Positions 1 through 11,953 of a DNA stretch of 64,000 nt are shown here, one piece after another (the stretch's first letter is position 1; each line of letters starts with the position of its first letter). The stretch is from positions 79,486-143,485 of the forward strand of contig ARYC01000593.1 in the NCBI GenBank assembly GCA_000711775.1, given 5' to 3'. The stretch comes from Oxytricha trifallax (lineage: Eukaryota; Ciliophora; Spirotrichea; Sporadotrichida; Oxytrichidae). A model generated the notes under the pieces. That model did not search any database. It was not told where the DNA came from and worked only from the letters and a program-made list of their open reading frames with translations. The position numbers were made by a program, and so were the translations under genes.

Positions 1-325
1 CATTTTTCCATTATATTTTATTTTGAAAAATGGAAAGTATCCATAGCTTAACCTTACGTAATCATTTATCTAGAATAATACTATAATAATGGAATTAAAA
101 TGCACTCTTTGAAATGCTATTTAATAATAATTGTATTTGCAAAAAGAAATTTGTTAATACAGAAAAAAATTATAGAGAAAAGAGAAGATTAGCAAAAGTA
201 GAAACTAAAACATTTTGAAGTTTTCCCCTTTTATTGTACTTTAACCAACGTTTTAACAATCATATATTTTACTTAACTCAAAATTATACAGTCAAATATT
301 AATGCAATCCGAGACTCTTGTTAAT

Positions 326-345
326 TATATTTTCCATATAAATAA
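326..345. repeat. 20-bp direct repeat, left copy (target-site duplication or IES pointer)
   Basis: TATATTTTCCATATAAATAA occurs here and again, perfectly, at 2297-2316. The two copies bracket a 1.95-kb segment holding a decayed minus-strand gene. Such long flanking repeats fit a retrotransposition target-site duplication. In ciliate germline DNA, a direct repeat at the two ends of an eliminated segment (a pointer) would look the same. Confidence 0.6.
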
Positions 346-363
346 GTTTAAGTTTAAGTTAAG
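346..363 (-). repeat. Short tandem tail (TTAAAC-like) at the 3' end of the insertion
   Basis: Immediately inside the left direct repeat, the minus strand reads TTAACTTAAACTTAAAC, a hexamer repeated about three times. The encoded gene runs on the minus strand, so this lies at its 3' end, where non-LTR retrotransposons commonly carry simple-repeat tails. Confidence 0.5.
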
Positions 364-459
364 GTAAATAATAGTGCAGGTGAGCTAAGGCTCCACACTC
401 TTAACATACATTCATAAAATGGTTTATATCGTTCACAATAATAATAATTATTCAAACAT

Positions 460-2272
460 TCAATATGTTTCCACCAGTCTTGTTTGGTGGTTCATCTTCT
501 TTTTCTTCTCTTCTTTTTGTGACATCTTGTCACTCTGATTTGAAAATTCTATCTCTATGCTTTATTCTGGCGCTAATTTTAGCTTTTATCCTCCTTTTTC
601 ATGGAGTACTTTGTTCAGCATCACTCTGTTATTGAGACAGTCGATTATGTCAATAACACTAATTTTTGTATCCTTGACCATTTTTGTTATCATTTCATTA
701 AGGTTTTCAACAGTGATAACTTTATACCGTTGTATAATCCCTAAGATCTTCGCTGTTGTGTGAAGATCATTAATTACATACGTTGTGTGTGGGTCGGATT
801 ACTTGTTCTCTCTGATTCTTTTCTTTTTGGGTCTTTTTTTACTATTGATTTATGGTATAATGTAACTATCATCCAATTTTGCATAAGGCTTAGGTCTTTT
901 ATCCTTGTCTTTTGATGGACTACTGCTTTTAGTTAGTTCTCCAAACTTCATAACTTTGTAAAATTGTCTTTCACTCTTTACTGACTCTTCCTTCTGGACT
1001 CTTTTTGGTCTTTATCTTTCTGGTTCTTGATCTTCATCCACTTTTTGCATTAGCTTTTATTCAAGTTCAGTTTTTTAAATTCTGAGAATGGCTTTGCTTC
1101 AAGAATTGCCCTTTTGTATACATTGGGCTCTATTTATGCTTCTTGTATGGATGTATTCATATGTTTCACATCTTCCATGTGTACTACTGAGTGTTCTATG
1201 GCATCATGTAGTGTTTGTTCTGTTATCACTACCTCATGTACAATGGTTTTAATATCATCTACCTTATAGGGTGGTTGAACTACTGTAGCTACAGGTTATG
1301 TGAGATCGTCTATTTACTATTAGATCTCCTGAACAATCATTTTCTCTTTCTCTTCTTCCTCCTATATTGCTATTTGGGGAAGTGGTTCCTATACTAGTGT
1401 ATTATTTTAACTTTCAGACTTAACTTATGATTTATACTCTGTAGAAATCACTGAATCTAAAATTTAATTTTCTTTGCCTCTGTAGGGACTTACATAATTG
1501 CCTAAGTGCGACTTCGAGTTACTTTATTTTGTTTAAGTTCAATAGTTTTAATAATTTATTATTTTAATAATTATTTCTATTAATCTAACCGTTAGCTTTC
1601 TTAAACGGTTACTTTTCTTATCTTTGTAGCTAGTTTATCATAGGAATGTGTAATAGTATCGATTAGACATCTTCGTTAGATGCTTCGTCTATTCCTCTTT
1701 GAACTGGACTTGCAACTGATGCAGTCGATTGTTCTTCAAGCTTTTGTTTCACGACAACTAGCGTTTTCCCAGTGGTGTTTTACTTGGGTTGTTTGACCTC
1801 TTCCATCATTTGTGTTTGATGTTTCTTTTCAACTTTGTTAGTTTCTACCATTTTCTAATCACTTTCTCGTGATATTTCTTTATGTGGCACCCTTAGTTAA
1901 TCTCGTTAGTTTTGATTCTATGAGTTTATCTATTGAGTTTAAACCTTATTTGGTAGAGTTACTTAGTGGCTCATAACTTACAGATCAATTGTTAGAGCTT
2001 TGTTTGGTGATTATGATTCGAGGTTTCCATATTTTAAAAAAGATGCTGTTAGCAAATTGCTGTAGTAGTCTAGCTACTATGGCAGTGTCGTTTTTCATGA
2101 CTCCTTTAACAAAGTCCTCTTGTACTTCATGTTCAAATCCTTCTGACATTAGTGTGTCGAAGATCATATCTTCTTTCTACACTGTACTCATCTCTATCCC
2201 TTGATCTAGGATGTTTTGGATGTAATCATTTTATAATTTTATAAAGTTAGTGGTTTTCGTGATATGTTCCAT
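460..2272 (-). pseudogene. Decayed unrecognised gene, coiled-coil and Lys/Glu/Gln-rich
   Basis: Read with TAA and TAG as Gln, the minus strand starts at an ATG at 2272 (MEHITKTTNF) and can be followed through at least three frames to a TGA at 460. Breaks seen: an in-frame TGA near 1985 after KQSSNN, a shift into the MVETNKVEKK frame near 1850, a shift near 1420, and another near 1050. The total is roughly 550-600 codons. The product would be hydrophilic and rich in Lys, Glu and Gln, with helical stretches such as VDDIKTIVHEVV and ENLNEMITKMVKD, and a basic end (KKRPKKKRIRE, KEEKKKKMNH). I see no zinc knuckle, RT or other named domain. The composition is compatible with a LINE ORF1-type nucleic-acid-binding protein, but that is inference. 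The base composition is clearly less AT-rich than its flanks. Confidence 0.5.
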
Positions 2273-2296
2273 CTATTAACTTTTCAATTGATTATT

Positions 2297-2316
2297 TATA
2301 TTTTCCATATAAATAA
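2297..2316. repeat. 20-bp direct repeat, right copy
   Basis: Perfect second copy of the repeat at 326-345. The bases just before the core are also alike (TTGATTATT here, TTGTTAAT in the left copy), so the duplication may have been a few bases longer. Confidence 0.6.
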
Positions 2317-4349
2317 TTAACTTATTATCAACTTATATAAGCTCGGGACAGTTATAGTTATACCAAAACCGCAAATCTTTAATTATCATATTTTAAACTT
2401 CTAAAATATTGTGATAAATAGACGATTGCAAAATAAAATAAAAGCAAATAAGCTATACATATTAATTTAAATCACTTTCTACATTTTTAATATATTGATT
2501 CTTTTAAATATATTTTTCTCTTTAATATAATGTAATTTATGGTAACAATATATGTACAATGACTCATATTGTATTTTTAATACTTAATTAATGTAAAGCT
2601 TCCATTGTCCTCTTACTCAATCGAAATTTTTAAATAAAAAATCGACTAAAACACTTTCTAAGAGAGGCCCTCTAAATATTCATTAATGGTTCTCAATATT
2701 CATTAATAGTATTCTCTAAAACATTTTAAAACTCTAGAAAAGAAACTAATCGAACTACAGTTGCCGTAATTCCCAGCTTAATCTTATAATTACTTGATTT
2801 TTTTCAGAATTGTTATTTAATTCTTAAACAGAAATGAAAACTAGGATCGGACAAGGATACCACTCGATTCTTCTTTCGAAAATGATGGAGGTAGAGTTTT
2901 CAGGAGCTGAGATAGGCAATCATCTTTGTTTTAAATTCTGCTCTTCGCTATTTTCTAAGGCTCCTTTTTCAAGTTATTTCTTAGGCGTCTTGTGCTATAA
3001 CTAATGCTGTCTTTTCATGATTCGTCGATTTTCTCTTATTTTAATTCTAATACCTCTTAGATATCATGAAGTTTCTTTCATAATTTTATGATCAAACTTT
3101 CGACTAATATATACTACTTTCCATTAGACAGGCCTGTCCCCAACTATCGATAAAATAAATTAAAAATAGGTAAAATTTAAAAGCTCTAATATAATAAAAA
3201 TCTTGCTTAAATACTACTCTAATAAATTTGATACTTACGCAATTTAAATTAAATGTTAAATATATATTTGCATTAAATATTTTGAATAAAAATAGTCTTC
3301 AATAATTGTTATAGGATAGAAAACTGCGATAAATAACTTACAATATAAATCATTTTATTTGTCATTTACCATCCTGAGCTTGATTGTTACTTTATAGCGA
3401 TTCCTCTACTCTTACAAGCACTATCTCATTTAGCTACATTTTATTTAAGTAAATATTGTCAGCTGAACTCGATTTGATGATGCTTGTTGTGATATTTCAC
3501 ACTAATAATTGCCTAACACCACAGATTTAAGATTTACAAGATAGCAATATGCACCTGCTAGTATTGATTGAAACTTTCTCAACTTTAGCCCCCCTGGTCT
3601 TATAAATCTAATTACAGGATTTCTTAAATTTCAAGATAAAAATCTGCATGATATTAGTTAAAAAAATTAGTTTCTGTAGCAACGTACCATTGGACAAAGT
3701 ATCAATTCAATTAATACTTTGGACTCTTTTAATAGTATTGATTCGAACAGTTATTGTGAGATTTTAATCTTATTGGTATCATCTAGCACTTGACTTTAAT
3801 TGTTGTATTATTTCTAAATCAAAAAAATTCACTCGTGATCAAATGTAGTCTTTGTAGGTTTTTTGGGATTTAAAAAGATTTTCTGCAATTTTATTATTTA
3901 ATGATTAAGTATTTAACTTCTAAGGTAAGCTCTTTCTAGTGATATATCTTATGTGATATAATTTTAGACTCAAATATAATTAATAAATACTAAATCTTTT
4001 TCTTTTAATTTATTAGGTTTTAATTGCAAGAAGATCATAATATATTTTTAGTTATTATTAAACAGACTTATTCTATATTAGAGTTTCGCAATTTTAACAA
4101 TTCTAATGTATTTTTTAGACATTTTGGCAGTTTTAAAGTTTAAAGAGACTTATTGGTATTAAATTATTCTTAGTAGTTATAAAGTACAGAACTTTATAAT
4201 ATTACTATACTTTTTGGCATTAAATTTTTATCGGAAAAAAATAAATCATAAAGAGTATAAATATTAAAAGCTCATTTATCTCACAATACAAAGAGGACCA
4301 ATCGTGAATAGCAAAAACTGTATTTTTAAAAAAAAAAACAAAAGTCTCC
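2317..4349. other. AT-rich stretch with only weak coding signals
   Basis: Mostly low-complexity A/T sequence. Two less AT-rich patches stand out. At 2834-3091 there is an 86-codon plus-strand frame (MKTRIGQGYH) that reads about equally well on the minus strand. At about 3350-3600 there is a region of mixed composition. Neither has a recognisable domain and I do not call genes in them. Confidence 0.4.
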
Positions 4350-4544
4350 ATGCAAGATAGCTATTGCCAGAGTGAAAGGGAGTGGAAAATATTCAGTACT
4401 TGCAGGGTTATAAAAAATCAAAGAGAAATTTGCGAAATTAATTTTCGTAATGGATTTACCGTAAATGCATTATATGTTGATGTCTCAAACTACTTCTTTA
4501 CATATTCTGACAGTTATCGTATGCTTGCGATCAATTAATTGTGA
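4350..4544 (+). CDS. Small unrecognised ORF or gene fragment
   Basis: The ORF starts at ATG (MQDSYCQSERE) and ends at a TGA after Q-L, giving 64 codons under the ciliate code. Amino-acid usage is varied (W, C, R, D and S all present) and the composition is richer in G/C than the flanks, which favours real coding over chance. No domain is recognised. It is followed 630 bases later by another small ORF on the same strand, so the two could be parts of one gene separated by AT-rich DNA. Function unknown. Confidence 0.3.
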
Positions 4545-5173
4545 TGAAATATATCTAGTGAAAGAATAACTTCATGAACTTTATTATTTAGGATTCAATT
4601 TCAAAGGAGATTTATGGACCACTCACTCAATTGATAGCTTGGATTATAAATAATAAGTTTAAAATATATTATTTTTACTTAAGTACTGATGGAATATAAT
4701 GACTGGATGTATAAAAATATAAATAATAATGATATATTATAGATTGACAATCAATTTTTAATTAATTTTAATGATAATTTAATAATAAAAGATATTAAAA
4801 TAATTGATTAATATTTGAATCAAATTTAACTATAAACTTAATCGATAAATGATTGTACTTTTATGTAATCATTAAATCAGTTAATAATGCCAATATCAAA
4901 AAGCTTTTCCATGAATTGTGAATCTAATATATCTATAAACATTATCTGTTTCTCAAAATAGAATAGGTCTATTAATTTGAGTTATTGTAAATAAACCTAT
5001 ACTTTAAGCTATTTTTATAGTTTATATTATGTTTAATAAACATTAAATTTTGAATTATTAGCTGTAATTTAATATATTAATCTAACCATGAATTTTTATT
5101 CATAAATATTATATATGCAATTAAAAGAAAAAAACTAATATGGGAATTAATCAGTTAATGTCTGACATCGTAT
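4545..5173. other. AT-rich spacer
   Basis: Very AT-rich sequence between two small same-strand ORFs; no motif seen. It could be an intervening eliminated sequence if the two ORFs belong together. Confidence 0.3.
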
Positions 5174-5545
5174 TTGAAAATTCAATATTTTATACAAAAA
5201 AATGATTTAAATATCATTAAGAAAAATGCCTTTGAGCCAGATGGCACTATAGAAGTCTATTGTCCCCAAGGGGAGCATTTACTGAATCTTGCAAAATATG
5301 AATTTTGCAAGAGATATACTGTTAAAACAGATGTGGCAAGCGATTATGTACAATTTATAAATGTAAATGCATGGTAAGATATACACAATATTTTATATTA
5401 AGATTGGGAACATGTTAAACTAACTTTAGAAGATAGACCTTAACCTGTTTAATCTTATGCATTTTAAAAGCATTTAAAGAGAGATAAGTAGATATTGATA
5501 AGAACGAATGTGATCTTAATAATTAGTTTGAGCAGTTTCTAATGA
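5174..5545 (+). CDS. Small unrecognised ORF
   Basis: The ORF opens at 5174 (MKIQYFIQKN) and, with TAA read as Gln at the end of the NVNAW stretch, runs to a TGA at 5543, about 123 codons. The first 68 codons look most protein-like (for example FEPDGTIEVYCPQGEHLL). A short competing frame with an ATG at 5139 (MGINQLMSDIV) overlaps the start, so the true N-terminus may lie there after one indel. A GTAAGATATA sequence near 5375 resembles a splice donor, but no convincing acceptor fits. Product unknown. Confidence 0.35.
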
Positions 5546-6130
5546 TCTAGTATAGATTCCGAGAATTTAACATATGATAATTGATCTCAATTATAATAAT
5601 AATTGTGTTAATTGTGGTAATTAATCTCTAAAATAATAGATGAAAATTTAGAAATAAAACTAATAGACGAGTGAGTTAAAATAGTCAAAAGATTATGATA
5701 ATTTTCTGTTGTTTCTACTGGTACTTCTTTGTCAAGCAGGGCATGTTAATATTTAATTAGTAATCTAACTGATAGTTTGTTATAGGCTAATGTAGGCGTA
5801 AAATTTAATGAATTTATTTTTGCTATATAGAATCCGAATAACTAAAATTAATAAAATATATATGGGATCTTTTTCTGATGGTATTTAAACTTTGATTGGG
5901 TTAATTGGACAAAAATATTGTATATTTATAGTTCTTCTTTAATCAATAAGATAAAATTCAAATATTAACGAATTATAAGTGACTAATTATTATACTAATA
6001 TCACTTATACATATTTCTTAGACTTATTAATACACTAATTTATTAACTTAGCTTCTAGAAAGCATCAATTAAATTTATAAAATTCTTGAATGCTGAAATA
6101 ACACGCTTTATATAGTCCAAGTTACATATG
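5546..6130. other. AT-rich stretch, nothing recognised
   Basis: Low-complexity A/T sequence up to the first family A foldback element. No gene or repeat is seen. Confidence 0.4.
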
Positions 6131-6552
6131 TATTGTAGGAATACATTTGATTTAGGAAAATTATTAATAAATTAATTAATTGAATTTTAAATTCGTGGCA
6201 GTTAACTTTCTGGAAACCTAGACAATATGGTAGTTGTTCGATAGAGAATTCAAAACTAACTGGACATTACTATTGGCGGTACCCTTCTATCGCATCTGCA
6301 GAGCGAGATAACTTGACTTTAATTTTTAGTGATTTGTTTAGTTGATTTTAATGCCAAAATTAAAGTCGAGTTATCTCGCTTCAGGGATGCGATAGAGAGG
6401 GTACCGCCAATAGTAATGTCCAGTTAGTTTTGAATTCTCTTTCGAACAAGTACCATATTGTCTAGGCTTCCAGAAAGTTAACTGCCACGAATTTAAAATA
6501 TAATTAATTAATTTATTAATAATTTTCCTAAATCAAATGTATTCCTACAATA
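6131..6552. mobile_element. Foldback MITE, family A, copy 1
   Basis: A 420-bp inverted repeat with TA at both ends and termini TTGTAGGAATACATTTG and its complement. The arms, about 200 bp each, share conserved blocks with the other family members: CGTGGCAGTTAACTTTC, a CTAGACAATATGGTA block, GATAGAGAATTCAAAA, and GGCGGTACC. The hairpin tip near 6330-6350 is unpaired and AT-rich. There is no coding capacity. TA flanks and terminal inverted repeats fit a Tc1/mariner-type non-autonomous element; no matching transposase is seen in the window. Confidence 0.85.
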
Positions 6553-8342
6553 CCTAATTTGTGCCAATTATTCACATAAAACTGTTGTACTTTATTAATT
6601 GATTAATATACACTAAAAATCACTAATAATGAGGTATTATAATTGCTTTTAATGGGTTAGGATCATATTAGTAAAATATAATATGAATGTATCTTATTCT
6701 AAACCTATAAATATATAAACAAAATGAGTATCATAATGATTAAATGTAAATCATGATAAACTAACTGGTTAATAGAATACAGAAAATTAAATAAGAACAA
6801 ACGAATGCATATAATTTTATAAAAATGTTTTATATGACATGAATGCACCACCATTTTTGCAGTAATAATAACATCAAACTATTTGAAATATGAAGAAGAT
6901 TTATAAGAAAGCATTATAATTTTTAACAACCATAATTATACAAATTATTTCAATGAATTTAAGTGCACAAGATGACAGCGGTTAAGGTATAATCTACTAA
7001 TCCACGATCAACAGCATAAAATACTTCTGATTATTCGTAATATCCTTCTCAGTATTGGTAGTGTTTGATTCGATTCAACATCATGAGTACTAATTAAATG
7101 ATCAAAAACAATTTATTAAAATATATAAAGAACACGCAAAAAAACTTAATATAACTAAGAATAAGAGCCAGCATCAATAATTAATATGAGCTGTTTGCGT
7201 TTTATGTTGATATTCAAGTGTCATTTATTAATATCAAGAAAGGAAAGAATAAGTGAGAAAATTAAAAGAAGCTAATATTAGGATATAGAAATACCAAGGC
7301 AATTTTAGAAATTTATTAAAGCTAAAGGTGAGATTGAATTGCTTACAAATATAATTTACTTGAATATAGTTTATTTTTACAATTTTATATAGCTAAATTC
7401 AAGCATTAATTAAAAAAGCACTGTATTTTATCATATAACTATTGATTTATACTATTAATAATAAGTGATTTATTATTATATTTAAATATAAAAAAATCAT
7501 GAGTATCACAAAAGTATAAAACAAATTTATTTAATAGTAAAAAATATGATAAAAATAAGTTAATTCTTCAATTATTACAAATTAAATATATCAATAGAAA
7601 GATAGAATTTTATAAATATACCATATTGAACGAGATATAAACAATAGAATCAACATAATCAAATGTATTGGAATAAATATAAATAGAATAACTGAAAATT
7701 ATTAGTAATAACAATAGTTCAAAAGAAAAATTTGAAGATTTGGCTAAAATGAGAGAATAAGAGAAAACATCTATAAGTCATAGGAATTCTTCATATCTAC
7801 CAGTGAATTATTTTTTATATTAATTAGTTGCTATCTCTCTAGGAGGGTCTTCTAACTTTGATAATGTAGATTATAATTAATGCATACTCAAATTATTTGG
7901 AAAAACAAAAACCTTATTTATTTAGTTTAAAGTAAATAAACAAAAATGTTATGGATATAATGAAATAAAATAAAATTTTTATAACAAAATAATTTTTAAA
8001 TTTAATTACTTCTTATGATTTATATATATACATACCATAATTACAGTAAAAGGATAAAACTGATTAAAGTAATACTTATTGTAAAAGAGAGAAAGATCAT
8101 TATTACGAGCAGTTCAACAACAAAAAAATTGATGAAAAGTTTATTGCCTTAAATTATCAGATTACTAAAATAAAAAATAATTAGTTTAAATATTGATAAT
8201 TGAAAAGAATAGTAAATTTATATATTAGTAAATATTTTACAGAAATAAAAGCAATACATAAACCAAATGTTGATGGCTTTAATGATTTAATCATAATGTG
8301 AAAATCATTTAATTTCACTATCTTAATGCAAAACAAGTACAA
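6553..8342. other. AT-rich stretch without genes
   Basis: About 1.8 kb of extremely AT-rich sequence. Many chance frames open under the ciliate code but none has biased composition or a motif. Confidence 0.4.
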
Positions 8343-9273
8343 CTTGGTCTTACATATTTTTTCCTTTTTGTAAATTTGTAGGTTTAATTTGTCAGGGCAC
8401 ATTATCGAAACAAAGCCGTAAAATTCATCTGTTTTTCTTGACTGTTCTCTGATTAAATCTAAAACAACATTCTCTACTCTGTGTTATGATACTTTGTCCT
8501 TGACATCACCTTTTTTAGCTTTTATAAGCTTCTCGAAGCAGTGTAAAGTGTAAAAGCCCGATCCAAAATATACTTTTCCAGTCTTGTGTGCCTCATCCAC
8601 ATCCTCTTATCTACTTCTTCGTACCTATCCTTCTTGATAAATTACTGTTCTAAATGTTTTTTCTGATTGTCAACCAAGATTATGAAGATTCCCTTCTCTT
8701 GTAATATGTTTATTGGCATATTAAATAAGTTTTAGTCTGACACAGAATCACAGGGAAGGTCTTGTTGAGTCTCCAAGCTAGATCCATCTTAACAACTTCA
8801 TCAAGATTGCCATATTTTTTTCAAAGAAATCTTTAGCTATCTCTTGCCATTTAAAAATGTTGATTATATCCTGTCTAAAATTTATAGACTCAGTATGAGC
8901 TTTATATATGAGAATTTTGACTATTCTTTTTATTGCGATTAGCACAAAATTTCTAGTTTTTTATTGCAATAATTTGATCCTCATTATATTTTCCTGAGGC
9001 TTTTTGCTAATAAAGTTTTTCTTTAATTATTTAAGCATATATGGGCTTTGGCTTGCATAAGTTTTAATGTCTCTCGCAGTTAAATACTCTTCAAAAACTT
9101 TTTGTGGCAAAAATTACTAGTTGACTTCATCTCTTTTCTCCATACCTTTTGTTTGTTCATTTTAATTAATGTTTTAGATTGACACGAGACTTTGATGATC
9201 CTTTATTTTCATATGAGCCCTCTTATCTTTTTGTGTCATCATCCATTTCTAGTCTACTTCTCTTTCCAAGCAT
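8343..9273 (-). pseudogene. MT-A70-family N6-adenine methyltransferase relative (MTA1/MTA9-like), decayed
   Basis: On the minus strand an ATG at 9273 (MLGKRSRLEMDDD) begins a chain of frames joined by at least four single-base shifts. Order: an acidic/basic N-terminal tail; a helical region (FEEYLTARDIKTYA ... FKWQEIAKDFFEK); KKYGNLDEVVKMDLAWRL, the place of the MT-A70 catalytic DPPW; NMPINILQEKGIFIILVDN, matching the NxPINxLxxKGxxFIWVxN block; RMWMRHTR; TGKVYFGSGFYTLH; KAKKGDVKDK, in the place of LVGxKGD; and REQSRKTDEFYGF, in the place of RxxSxKPDELYxxI. This block order is that of MT-A70 enzymes, which methylate adenine in RNA or, in ciliates, DNA. DPPW is replaced by DLAW (plus-strand 8772-8783), so catalysis is unlikely. 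Ciliate MTA9-type partners also lack DPPW, so this could derive from such a subunit. The shifts point to a pseudogene, unless short eliminated sequences cause them. The C-terminus dissolves into AT-rich sequence after LQIYKKE. Confidence 0.55.
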
Positions 9274-9539
9274 TGGTCCTTTACTTTTAATTATTTCTGA
9301 AAATATAGTTTCTCCAGCAACTTTGCATGAATAAAACAAATATTCCATTCCACTGGAATTAATATTTAAAATGAGTAAAATCTCACATTCTTAAAAAAAA
9401 ATTAAATATAAAATATTGTGAAAATCTTGAGAAAGATTTTGAAATACAAACCAAAAACTGTTATTTATTTAGATTAGGAGTGTGGAACAATTAAATATAA
9501 ATACAGCAACGACTACATAAATTTGGTTTACGTATAAAA

Positions 9540-11350
9540 AGTACAATGGGAATTTAGTTTTTAGGAATCATAGGACTGCTTGAAGGCGCTCATGAAAGAT
9601 CTACTAGTCTATTTCTCCTTGTTGCTGTTTTAAAAAAGTATCTCTACCATTTATTGCAAGGTACTACTAGCATGGAATTATTCTACTTAATTGGGATTCA
9701 ACTGTATATACTGCCATTAAAGTGATTGGGTCTTCAATTTTCATATTGAAAAATTATTTCTCTGTTGGAGCAGGGCTTGTAAATTTTCAAAGAAGATTCT
9801 AATTGATAATATCTGGAGGTACAATACGAAACCCATTAAAAGAAGGTACGAAGTTAAATACCAGATTTTTCCAACAAAAAATCTAGCAAGTAAGAAAAGC
9901 TTGCATACTTGGTTCTAACTTAGACAATCTACTATGGATTTCGGCATGAAATATATGATTATAGTATTCATTAAACATCCCAGCTCCCACAATACTGAGA
10001 TTCTTCTGTATAAGGTATACATTTTTTTACTGTAATGCTGTCCCTTTAAATCTCTTACACCTTCAATCGCTTTGCCTAACAGGCCCATTCCCCATTCATA
10101 TTGATGACAGCCATAACCTCGATCTCCTTAGGATAGTCGCATCTTCTACTCTGAACTTAAGTGCATAAGTTAAGCTAAAGAATGGAGGGTACTTACTTTT
10201 GATATTTGCAAAAAGTGAATTATTTAATATTGACTACAGTCGATATGTGGGGTAAATTCGAGCATTGCGAGCAACCAGTGGCACCACTCAAAACGTCCCA
10301 TTCTATATCACGACAGTGGAACTTCCGTCTCATACATCTATTTTGGTGCCGAGAATAACCGATTACCATTTTTTCGAAAAAGGACTTAAATTTCCCCAAT
10401 AATAAATTTGAGATTTCATAATTTATATCTGCTAATCAAACATTCCCAAGGCCTAGGTAGTTGAGGGCGGCTATTAAGGCCCGTAAATACCTCTGCTGGA
10501 GCCACCCCATGTCCAAGTGAGATATCAGCACAGGCAGGTCCATGATGCACGCGCACAGCTGTTGCTTCACGACGTCTTTGGAAGTCTATTTCCCTGAGAA
10601 GGCTGTTTTATTCTACTAGTGCCTAAGACACATTCTTAAATCTCATAGTGTAGTGAGCCCTGCGGAATCTCATGTGCACTATAAGAAATTTAAATTACTA
10701 ATAGAACTTACTTTTAGGGTGGAAGAGGATTAATGTGCAGCTTAATTATCTGCCCATGTGGCAGGATTAATTGTAGCTTTGATACAGTGGGATCAGTGTT
10801 ATCGTAGTTGTTCATAACGAATGCTGTAAGGATAGTATGTAGATCATTGCTGTTAATGAATTCTTTTGTTAATTATACGAAAGTTCCATATAAACCATAA
10901 CTGAACACAAATTTGATGCTCTCGTCAATAATTAAAGTGCTTCAACATCTGCTTGAGGGAAGGCAGTTGTGTCTCAAATGAGGACTGAAACTAACTTAGG
11001 GTAGGTCTTAACAACATATGAAGCTAAAGAAACATTTTATTCAATTTGATCTAAGAATCTAAAGTAGTCATAACCAAGGAAGATTGTTGAATCATCTAGG
11101 CCAGACTCTAAAGAGCTGAATTGATATAGCAAATTCGAGGATCAACATTTTTGCTTCAGCGACCATATATACAAGTTCTGGGTTTTCAGGTAATTCAATT
11201 TAAGAGGAGGAGAACATGTGCCTGTTGATCGTGGTCTGTTTGATTTATTTTTAACGTGTGTACTAAATAGGGCACCTACTTTTTACCTTGTGCACTCCCA
11301 TTAACTGCTCTGATTGCTTCTTCTCACCCAGCACAGGATTAATCAGTCAA
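9540..11350 (-). pseudogene. Unrecognised multi-part minus-strand gene, decayed, with a short intron
   Basis: Coding-like sequence runs on the minus strand from about 11350 to a TGA near 9580, across several frames. Recognisable stretches in order: LPENPELVYMVAEAKMLI; DDSTIFLGYDYFRFLDQIEQ; IDESIKFVFSYGLYGTF; DLHTILTAFVMNNYDNTDP; KLQLILPHGQIIKL; an intron at 10679-10711; AHEIPQGSLHYEIQECV; VVKQQLCACIMDLPVLISH; then a C-terminal part with EIHSRLSKLEPSMQAF, NGFRIVPPDII and PITLMAVYTVESQLSRII. Many segments look like amphipathic helices, as in ARM/HEAT-type proteins, but no family is recognised. There are several frameshifts and an in-frame TGA (VLI-stop-DTTAFPQ). The central 10.24-10.70 kb is strikingly GC-rich for this window. 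The retained intron argues against a processed copy. It may be a germline pseudogene or macronucleus-destined segments split by short eliminated sequences. Confidence 0.5.
10679..10711 (-). other. 33-nt spliceosomal intron
   Basis: On the minus strand the sequence starts GTAAGTTC and ends TTTCTTATAG. It is AT-rich inside, and its removal joins ...INPLPPQ to NAHEIPQGS in one open frame. Size and borders fit the short introns known from ciliates. Confidence 0.6.
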
Positions 11351-11953
11351 AATAGTTTAAAATCGTGTAAATATAAATCCTTAAACACAACGAAAAACAA
11401 ATTATTAACACTAGAAATATTCTTATTATTTTAAATAAGATTAATAAAGATCTGTGTTTTTAATAAACACTTTTACAGATTGATATATTCAAACATATAA
11501 TTATTTTGTGCTTAAATCCATTATTTATATTAAAATTATTTAATTTTAATATAAAAACACTTTAACTTATTGTAAAGTTCTAAATGAACTTTGTTTTTAT
11601 TTAGTCAGCATTTAGTTTCATTTATTCACATTAAAAACATGAGTAAATTATTGTTAATTGTTAATTATAAGATAAAAATCTATAAAATTAAAAAACTTTA
11701 CTGAATAAAATAAAATAATTATTTAATATAAAAAAAAATGAAAAAATCTTACATAATTTGATTGGAAAGTAATTAACTTTTTTATAAAAGCATAAAAAAA
11801 AATAATTAAATATATATTTATATAAATAATAAATGAAATGGTTGGACGTAATAAAATCATAAAATTTATTACTTCCACCCATTATAAATATAATAAAGTA
11901 TAAATTAAATAAATTTATTAAAAAATGATTACAATGTTTAAAGAATGATTAAT
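11351..11953. other. AT-rich stretch, nothing recognised
   Basis: Low-complexity A/T sequence between the decayed gene and the foldback element. No gene or repeat is supported. Confidence 0.4.

Larger units (their letters stand above)
326..2316 (-). mobile_element. Retroposon-like insertion bracketed by 20-bp direct repeats
   Basis: The segment has perfect 20-bp repeats at both ends, an ATG 25 bases inside its 5' end, a coding frame filling most of its length, and a simple-repeat tail at the 3' end. That is the architecture of a full-length LINE-type or template-jump insertion, but no reverse transcriptase is present, so it would be non-autonomous or a copy of a cellular or LINE ORF1 transcript. 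The alternative is an eliminated germline segment between two pointers. Confidence 0.45.
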
